Positions 6,456 through 11,345 of a stretch of DNA of 11,345 bases are shown piece by piece. The DNA is from Gammaproteobacteria bacterium. GTDB taxonomy: Bacteria; Pseudomonadota; Gammaproteobacteria; Pseudomonadales; Azotimanducaceae. A program made the translations under genes and the position numbers. Positions within the stretch are counted from its first letter, which is position 1. The number at the start of each line of letters is the position of its first letter. The stretch lies in contig VXPR01000345.1 in assembly GCA_009839405.1 (NCBI GenBank), positions 1-11,345 on the forward strand, written 5' to 3'. The notes beneath the pieces were generated by a model. The model ran no database searches, was not told where the DNA came from, and saw only the letters and a list, made by a program, of their open reading frames with translations.

Positions 6456-6542
6456 TCCGACCTCGGGCCGCTGGCGCAGCTGCCGGCGCTGGAGCACCTG
6501 TCGCTGGCGGACAACGCGGTGGCGGACCTGGCGCCGCTGCAA
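6456..6542 (+). pseudogene. Orphan leucine-rich-repeat fragment
   Basis: On the plus strand, opposite to all neighbours, 29 codons read SDLGPLAQLPALEHLSLADN followed by AVADLAPLQ. This is one full 22-residue leucine-rich repeat of the internalin-like 'DLxPLxxLxxLxxLxLxxN' type plus the start of the next. Nearly every codon ends in G or C. The frame has a TAA at 6441, no start codon in front, and beyond 6542 it runs antisense into the MttB gene with no further repeats. It is therefore a relic of a larger LRR gene, not a working gene. Confidence 0.6.
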
Positions 6543-6566
6543 TACCAAGGGACTTGCGTGGCTCCG

Positions 6567-8108
6567 TCAGCGTCCCATCGCCTCGCGGGAGAGGAAGATC
6601 GGAAACTCGGCGCGCAGTTGCTCGTCGAGTTGGTCGCTGACGTGGCGGGGCACGTGGCGCACGAGCAGTTCCCGCGCTTGCTCGACGGTCCGATCGAGCA
6701 GCACCGGCTTGCCAAGCTCCTCCCACACCGTCGGGCTGGTGCGGTCGCTGAGGTCCGGATAGATGTATTCGCTTTGCATCACCTGCAAGGTGGTGTCCGA
6801 ACCTAGGTAATGACCTTCTCCAGTGCAGCAGATCCGCTCAATCTCCGCAAAGCTCAACGTGTCGGCGTTGACTTCGATGCCGCGAACAGCGCGTCCCACG
6901 GCACCCAGGATGTCGTTGTCCAGCAACATGCTTTCCGGGCAGGCACCGAGCAGGCTGGCGTACATGCCGGCAGATTCATAAACGATGTTCGCGCCGGACA
7001 GGGCCGCCTGCAGCACCGTCGCTGCCCGTTCGGCACCGGCCTGGAAGTCGGGAAACTTGGCGTCGCTCATGCCGCAGGCTGTGCCGAAGGGAAGGTCGAG
7101 ATGGTTGCCGACCTGGGCGCAGGCGGCGGACAGGAGGCCCTGCTCCGGCGAGCCGCCGCTCATCGCCCCCGTGCGCAGGTCCGAAACGAACGGCCACGCG
7201 CCGAGAATCGCCGGCGCGCCGGGCTCGATCGCGTTCACGTACGCTAGCCCCCCGAGGCACTCTGCCCAGGCTTGCGAGACGGTCCCGGCAAGGTGGGCCG
7301 GCGCGGTTGCGCCGGCCTGTGCCGCGGACAACAGCAACACCGGCATGCCTCCCTGCACGGCCACCCGCAGGCACTCCAGCGCATCGGTGGCGAATTTGAG
7401 CGGCGGGACGACAAAACAGTTGGACTGGCTGACGAAGGGGCGCGCCCGCCAAGCGGCTTCCCCGCCAGAGATCATGTGCAGCATCTCGAAGCTCTTCTCG
7501 AGGTGCGGATACAACGTCCAGCTCGAACCGACGTGCTTGCTCGTGCCCATCACCGAGCAGTAGAGGGTGTTGATGTCGAGGGCATAGTTGTCGGATATGT
7601 CACGTGGCACGCAAGTGCGCTGAAACATGTGGATGTGCTCGCAGGCATCGGCGATGCGCGCCATGTCGTAGAGGTCTTGTGCCTCCGAGTCGCGGTAGAG
7701 CCTGTTCTCTGAGTCGGCGAGCATGACCGCGGCACCGGCGGTGGAGAAATGTACCCGTGTGCCGCTTAAGTCCAAGTCCCACTGCGGATCCTGACCGTGC
7801 AGCACCAGATTCCGCCGCGCCTGCTGCAACGTGCGTTCGACCAGACTGCGCGGCATGCGCAGGCGCCCGTCGTCGCCGAGTACGGCACCTGCCGCCGTGC
7901 AGGTCTCGATGCAGTGCGGCGTGGCGTCGGCAAAGCCGACCTCGTCCAGAATCCTGAAGGCATTCTCGACGATGGCGAGGACGTCGGCGTCCGAGAGAGG
8001 TCGGAACTTGCCACCCGTCTGCCCCGGGCGCACGGGCTTGACCGCTTCAGCCAAGGGTGCGGCGCGCTCGGCAACACGCGCCCGTCTGCCACCTGATCGT
8101 CTAGCCAT
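6567..8108 (-). CDS. MttB-superfamily (trimethylamine methyltransferase family) corrinoid methyltransferase, non-pyrrolysine type
   Basis: 513 residues, normal for the family. Members move a methyl group from a methylated amine to the Co(I) corrinoid of a partner protein. Archaeal MttB acts on trimethylamine and contains pyrrolysine (amber-coded); homologues without it include the glycine betaine enzyme MtgB and relatives acting on proline betaine, carnitine or gamma-butyrobetaine. Here the frame has no in-frame stop, so it belongs to the non-pyrrolysine group. Family blocks are GGKFRPLSDADVLAI (32-46), ILGAWPFVSDLRTGAMSGGS (301-320), PFGTACGMSDAKFPDFQAGA (340-359) and LLDNDILGAVGRAVRGIEV (395-413). 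ATG 8108 has GAGGGAAG upstream at suitable distance. It is the last gene of the C1 operon, 34 bases after the RACo-like gene. The substrate is inferred to be a quaternary amine; which one is open. Confidence 0.88.
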   Translation of the reverse strand: MARRSGGRRARVAERAAPLAEAVKPVRPGQTGGKFRPLSDADVLAIVENAFRILDEVGFADATPHCIETCTAAGAVLGDDGRLRMPRSLVERTLQQARRNLVLHGQDPQWDLDLSGTRVHFSTAGAAVMLADSENRLYRDSEAQDLYDMARIADACEHIHMFQRTCVPRDISDNYALDINTLYCSVMGTSKHVGSSWTLYPHLEKSFEMLHMISGGEAAWRARPFVSQSNCFVVPPLKFATDALECLRVAVQGGMPVLLLSAAQAGATAPAHLAGTVSQAWAECLGGLAYVNAIEPGAPAILGAWPFVSDLRTGAMSGGSPEQGLLSAACAQVGNHLDLPFGTACGMSDAKFPDFQAGAERAATVLQAALSGANIVYESAGMYASLLGACPESMLLDNDILGAVGRAVRGIEVNADTLSFAEIERICCTGEGHYLGSDTTLQVMQSEYIYPDLSDRTSPTVWEELGKPVLLDRTVEQARELLVRHVPRHVSDQLDEQLRAEFPIFLSREAMGR

Positions 8109-8142
8109 GGCGGTGTCTTCCCTCTGGCATTGCCTCGTCAGC

Positions 8143-10194
8143 TTATCGTGATTTCGAGGCCCGCGGGGGTGCCGTCCCGGGCTTCGAACGTCTCCTCCGT
8201 GCCCGGCTCGGCCTCTGTGTCGCGGTGTGCGCAACCCGCGTCACCCGGCCGGGAAAGAGGGTGGCTCGGCGCGCCATGTCATCCGGCCCGTGCGGTATCG
8301 CCATGGCATCGACAAAGTACTGCTGGAACTTCGGCTCAGTGGCCGTCTCCACCTTCTCCACGCCCTTGACCACCGACTCGATCTCGCGCCGCGAACCCTT
8401 GTTCAGGAGTGCGATTCTGGCGCCGTGGCCGGCGGCATTGCCCACCGCCGAGACCGCGTCGAGCGCGCAGTCTGGGATCATGCCGAGAGCCATGGCGTAG
8501 CGCACATCGATGTGGCTGCCGAACGCGCCAGCCAACCGGATCCGATCCACGGAGGCCACCTCAAGCCGGTCCATCAGCAGCTCGATGCCAGCACGCAGCG
8601 CTGCCTTGGCGAGCTGAATCTGACGCACATCGGTCTGCGTGACCATGATCCGGTCACCGACGATGGCGAAGGAATACGTGCGGCCATCGCGGACCAGGCG
8701 AGGCGAGCGCCGGGCCTCGCCGTCGATCACTCCATCGCTGGTGAGGATGCCCGCCAGCCACATCTCGACAATCGCCTCGATGATGCCCGAACCGCAAATG
8801 CCAGTGACTCCCTGCGCCGGCAAGGCTTCGCTGAAGCCAGCCTCGTCGGACCAGAGTTTCGAGCCAATCACGCGAATCCGCGTGTCCAAGGTGACGGGGT
8901 CAATCCGCACCCGTTCTATGGCGCCCGGCGCGGCCCGTTGACCGGAACTGACCTGGGCCCCCTCGAAGGCCGGTCCAGTCGGACTGGAGCAAGCGAGCAG
9001 GCGCGCGTCGCTACCGAGCACGACTTCCGCATTGGTGCCGATGTCCACGAGCAGGGTCACCGCCGCGCTTCGATGCGGTTGCTCGCAAAGCACTACGCCG
9101 GCGGTGTCGGCGCCGACGTGGCCGGCAATGCACGGCAAGGCGTAGGCCACAGCGCCAGGGTTCACTTCCACGCCCAAGTCCCGGGCCGGCAAGTGAACGG
9201 AGTCCTGGGCCGCCAGGGCGAAGGGCGCGCCGCCAAGCTCCACCGGACTGATGCCGAGCAGCAGGTGGTGCATGATCGGATTGCAAACGAATGCAAGGCT
9301 GATGACCTCCTCCGGCGCCACGCCTGCTTCCGCTGTGGTGCTCGCCACGAGCTCGTTGACGGCACGCCGCACCTCGCGCGTCAACTCGGAGCTGCCTTCG
9401 GGGTGCATCATGGCGTAGGACACCCGGCTCATCAGGTCTTCGCCAAAGCGGATCTGCGGATTCATCATGCCGTTCGAGCACAAGACATCGCCGCTGCCGA
9501 GGTCGCACAAGTGCGCGGCAATCGTGGTGGAACCTACGTCGATCGCGAGACCATAGATTGACGCCTTGAAGCCCGGCCAGACCGCGAGGACTTCGGCATC
9601 TTGGTGGACGGCGACGGTCACCGACCACCCGCCGGCGCGCAACAGGCCCTGCAAGTCCGTCAGCAATGCCGCCGGGAACGTCGGCCGCAGGCCCCACTGC
9701 GCGTACAGCGCGTCGAGCAGGCGTGTCAGGTCGCTGCCGGCGACTTCGAGGTCCGCCGGCGGAACGTCCACGAAATGGAGACGCACCACCGGATCCAGCC
9801 GGATCGGCCGTGAGTCCACTGCCTTGCGCACCACTTGGCGATGCACTTGGCTCTCCGGCGGCACGTCGATCAGGAGATCGCCTTCGATGGTCGCCTGACA
9901 GCTCAGCCGGTGGTCGGGCGCGAGCGGCCGGTTCCGTTCGCCAAAGCGGCTCTCGACGGCACCGGGGGGCGAGAGGTGCTCTGGGCTAGAGACGATGCCG
10001 TGCTTGGGGAAGCTGCCCGTGCTGCAAACGACCCGACAGCGCCCGCAGAGCCCACGGCCACCGCAGATGGAGGCAACGTCCACGCCGATTCTCCACGCCG
10101 CCTCCAGCAAGGGCGTGCCGCAGGAGAACGCGCCTCGACGGCCGGACGGCGTGAACACCACCCGCGCCTTGCGTTCGGTGGGACATCCTGCCAT
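8143..10194 (-). CDS. RACo-like ASKHA ATPase with N-terminal 2Fe-2S domain, corrinoid reductive activator (DUF4445)
   Basis: 683 residues. RACo proteins use ATP and a low-potential electron to return inactive Co(II) corrinoid to Co(I). The N-terminus is a plant-type ferredoxin domain with C44-x5-C50-x2-C53 (CGGRGLCGRC) and the fourth ligand C99 in HRLSCQA. A linker and middle domain follow. Then comes the ASKHA ATPase part: GLAIDVGSTTIAAHL (215-229), LVDIGTNAEVVLG (382-394), GICGSGIIEAI (465-475) and LAGAFGSHID (554-563), ending with the family-typical FQQYFVDAMAIPH (623-635). The single N-terminal 2Fe-2S domain is the RACo layout, unlike RamA, which carries C-terminal 4Fe-4S clusters. Beyond residue about 650 there is a basic, low-complexity tail (RPSRARRRRSKPG). 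The start, 24 bases after the upstream gene, has AAGGGGG in front. Its place beside MeTr and MttB genes supports the role. Confidence 0.9.
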   Translation of the reverse strand: MAGCPTERKARVVFTPSGRRGAFSCGTPLLEAAWRIGVDVASICGGRGLCGRCRVVCSTGSFPKHGIVSSPEHLSPPGAVESRFGERNRPLAPDHRLSCQATIEGDLLIDVPPESQVHRQVVRKAVDSRPIRLDPVVRLHFVDVPPADLEVAGSDLTRLLDALYAQWGLRPTFPAALLTDLQGLLRAGGWSVTVAVHQDAEVLAVWPGFKASIYGLAIDVGSTTIAAHLCDLGSGDVLCSNGMMNPQIRFGEDLMSRVSYAMMHPEGSSELTREVRRAVNELVASTTAEAGVAPEEVISLAFVCNPIMHHLLLGISPVELGGAPFALAAQDSVHLPARDLGVEVNPGAVAYALPCIAGHVGADTAGVVLCEQPHRSAAVTLLVDIGTNAEVVLGSDARLLACSSPTGPAFEGAQVSSGQRAAPGAIERVRIDPVTLDTRIRVIGSKLWSDEAGFSEALPAQGVTGICGSGIIEAIVEMWLAGILTSDGVIDGEARRSPRLVRDGRTYSFAIVGDRIMVTQTDVRQIQLAKAALRAGIELLMDRLEVASVDRIRLAGAFGSHIDVRYAMALGMIPDCALDAVSAVGNAAGHGARIALLNKGSRREIESVVKGVEKVETATEPKFQQYFVDAMAIPHGPDDMARRATLFPGRVTRVAHTATQRPSRARRRRSKPGTAPPRASKSR

Positions 10195-10218
10195 GGGTCG
10201 CAGACCCCCTTGTGCGAC

Positions 10219-11124
10219 TTAGCCGCGCTGGCGACGCCGCCGGCGTTCCCGCCGGTTCGAGCGCGCTCCGGAGTGTGCATCGGGCTCGCGGTACTTGCCG
10301 ATCCAGCGCACACAGTCGGGATCGTGGCCCATCATCACGTCAGCGCCCAAGACGGCTTGCATCACGGGGTCGTGCAGCGGATTGGTGATCGCGGATGTCA
10401 ACCCCGCGCCGATGGCCATCGTCAGAAAGGCACTGTTGATGCCGTTGCGGTTGGGCAGCCCAAAGCTCACGTTGGACGCGCCGCAGGTGGTGTTGACCTT
10501 CAGTTCGGTACGCAGGCGGCGAACCAGGCTCATGACCTGGCGGCCAGCAGAGTTGATCGCGCCGATTGGCATGACCAGGGGATCAACCACCACGTCGTTC
10601 GAGGGAATGCCGTGGTCGCGTGCCCGTTCAACGATCTTTCGGGCCACCTCGAAGCGCACGTCCGGATCCTCGGAAATGCCGGTCTCGTCGTTGGATATGG
10701 CGACGACCGCCGCACCGTGCCGGGCCACGAGCGGCAACACCGACTCAAGCCTGTCCTCTTCGCCGGTGACCGAGTTGACGAGCGCCTTGCCCCGGTAGAC
10801 GGCGAGACCGGCTTCGAGCGCGGCGACGATGGAGGAGTCGATGGAAAGAGGGACATCGGTGACGGACTGTACGAGCTTGACGGCTTCGGCGAGGATGCCC
10901 GGTTCGTCGGCCAGCGGAATGCCGGCGTTGACGTCGAGCATGTCGGCGCCGGCGGCAACCTGGGCGACGGCATCGTCCACCACGCGGTGGTAGTCACCCA
11001 CCTTCATTTCCGCGGCCAGAGCCTTTCGTCCGGTGGGGTTGATGCGCTCGCCGATGACGACGAAGGGCCGCTCGAAACCCATCACGACTTCGCGGCTCTG
11101 AGATGCGACAACCGTGTCGGTCAT
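10219..11124 (-). CDS. Methyltetrahydrofolate:corrinoid methyltransferase (pterin-binding family; MtgA/AcsE/MtrH-like)
   Basis: 301 residues forming one pterin-binding TIM barrel of the dihydropteroate-synthase superfamily. Diagnostic blocks are GERINPTGRK (25-34), DMLDVNAG (61-68), PLSIDSS (92-98), NSVTGEE (117-123), VVVDPLVMPIG (178-188) and CGASNVSFGLPNRNGIN (214-230). These match methyltetrahydrofolate-binding enzymes such as AcsE (acetogens) and MtgA (glycine betaine demethylation) rather than folate synthesis FolP. In this operon it would take the methyl group from the methyl-corrinoid and make methyl-tetrahydrofolate, or run the reverse reaction. The C-terminus is arginine-rich (SNRRERRRRRQRG). 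The start is ATG 11124 with AGG seven bases upstream; an in-frame ATG 14 codons later (MGFERP) is possible. It is the first complete gene of the minus-strand C1 operon. Confidence 0.88.
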   Translation of the reverse strand: MTDTVVASQSREVVMGFERPFVVIGERINPTGRKALAAEMKVGDYHRVVDDAVAQVAAGADMLDVNAGIPLADEPGILAEAVKLVQSVTDVPLSIDSSIVAALEAGLAVYRGKALVNSVTGEEDRLESVLPLVARHGAAVVAISNDETGISEDPDVRFEVARKIVERARDHGIPSNDVVVDPLVMPIGAINSAGRQVMSLVRRLRTELKVNTTCGASNVSFGLPNRNGINSAFLTMAIGAGLTSAITNPLHDPVMQAVLGADVMMGHDPDCVRWIGKYREPDAHSGARSNRRERRRRRQRG

Positions 11125-11242
11125 GGTCAGACCTGCAAGGACCGACGGTGGGCCACAGAATCGTCAGGCATTGGCATGGCACCTTCCCACACCTTCATGT
11201 TGGAGCTTGCACGAAACTACCGCCAAAGCAAGGTACATCGCT
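11125..11242. other. Intergenic leader before the methyltransferase gene
   Basis: 118 bases between the stop of the partial gene and the ATG of the methyltransferase. On the minus strand it holds only very short frames. One of 23 codons begins MKVWEGAMPMPDD and ends with a TGA two bases before ATG 11124; it could be a leader peptide or chance. No promoter, riboswitch or hairpin could be recognised, and no cobalamin-riboswitch core was seen. Confidence 0.3.
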
Positions 11243-11345
11243 TCATTCCTCCTGCAACCCGTGATTGCGGATGAGGGCGAGGAGTCGGTCGTCGGAATAG
11301 TCCGATTCGATGCGCGCCGCCAGCCGGTCCGCAACCACCTGTAGA
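11243..11345 (-). CDS. C-terminal end of a small protein, possibly 'virulence factor' family (PF13769); 5' part outside window
   Basis: 34 codons from the right edge end in TGA at 11245-11243. The peptide, whose core is VADRLAARIESDYSDDRLL followed by ALIRNHGLQEE, looks like a charged amphipathic helix at the end of a protein. Codon choice is GC-rich as in the neighbours. From memory, a similar ending (an acidic helix, then RL.ALI.N.G) is found in the small proteins annotated 'virulence factor' that occur beside methylene-tetrahydrofolate reductase and methyltransferase genes in proteobacterial C1 clusters. With so few residues this is only a suggestion. Gene orientation and spacing place it upstream in the same transcription unit. 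Confidence 0.45.
   Translation of the reverse strand, partial: LQVVADRLAARIESDYSDDRLLALIRNHGLQEE

Noticed and set aside
6567..8108. Possible pyrrolysine-containing MttB
   Set aside because: The frame is uninterrupted and contains no in-frame amber codon, so it is a non-pyrrolysine homologue.
8109..8234. N-terminal extension of the MttB gene to 8234
   Set aside because: The extension overlaps the end of the RACo-like gene, is rich in Arg/Gly/Pro without family similarity, and ATG 8108 has a suitable ribosome binding site.
8227..9561. Plus-strand open frame of 444 codons opposite the RACo-like gene
   Set aside because: Antisense shadow; the minus strand encodes a complete, motif-rich protein and the plus-strand translation has no fold-like pattern.
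9835..11274. Plus-strand open frame of 479 codons
   Set aside because: It spans two well-supported minus-strand genes and the gap between them; the translation is Ala/Gly/His/Arg-rich without motifs.

Overview
The window is high-GC DNA from a Gram-negative bacterium. The first gene is apolipoprotein N-acyltransferase (Lnt), an enzyme of the inner membrane of diderm bacteria. Codon use is strongly GC-rich throughout, and lnt lies directly beside glycyl-tRNA synthetase, as it does beside glyQ-glyS in many Beta- and Gammaproteobacteria. I infer an (uncultured?) proteobacterium, probably aerobic and possibly marine or host-associated, because a phytanoyl-CoA-dioxygenase-like oxygenase, a luciferase-like monooxygenase remnant and a corrinoid C1 module occur together. 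No rRNA, tRNA, CRISPR array or intact insertion sequence was seen.

Left half (1-4846, all plus strand): the 3' end of lnt; a single-chain (alpha2-type) glycyl-tRNA synthetase with a clear ribosome binding site and GTG start; a double-ACT-domain GcvR-like protein whose ATG overlaps the synthetase stop codon (ATGA), so the two are probably translationally coupled; a GT4 glycosyltransferase starting a few bases after that gene; and, after a 129-base gap, a radical SAM protein with a good ribosome binding site and a C-terminal cysteine cluster.

Junction (4847-4895): the radical SAM gene converges on a truncated luciferase-like (LLM) oxidoreductase. A 7-bp inverted repeat sits exactly where the LLM homology stops.

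Right half (4892-11345, all minus strand): two gene sets. The first, read from 6364 down, is a small two-helix membrane protein, a PhyH-family Fe(II)/2-oxoglutarate oxygenase and the truncated LLM gene; they are separated by one base or overlap by four, so they form a tight operon. The second, read from 11345 down, is the C-terminus of a small protein (perhaps the PF13769 'virulence factor' family), a methyltetrahydrofolate:corrinoid methyltransferase, a RACo-type corrinoid-activating ATPase with an N-terminal 2Fe-2S domain, and an MttB-superfamily methyltransferase without in-frame amber codons. Together these three enzymes look like a corrinoid-dependent demethylation pathway feeding methyl groups of a quaternary amine such as a betaine into tetrahydrofolate. 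The corrinoid carrier protein itself is not in the window. Between the two minus-strand operons, at 6456-6542, lies an orphan plus-strand fragment encoding a single leucine-rich repeat, apparently a relic of another gene.

The most notable points are the GlyRS/GcvR-like coupling, the incomplete corrinoid module, the HxE-type iron site of the PhyH protein, the LLM truncation with a hairpin at its breakpoint, and the leucine-rich-repeat scar.
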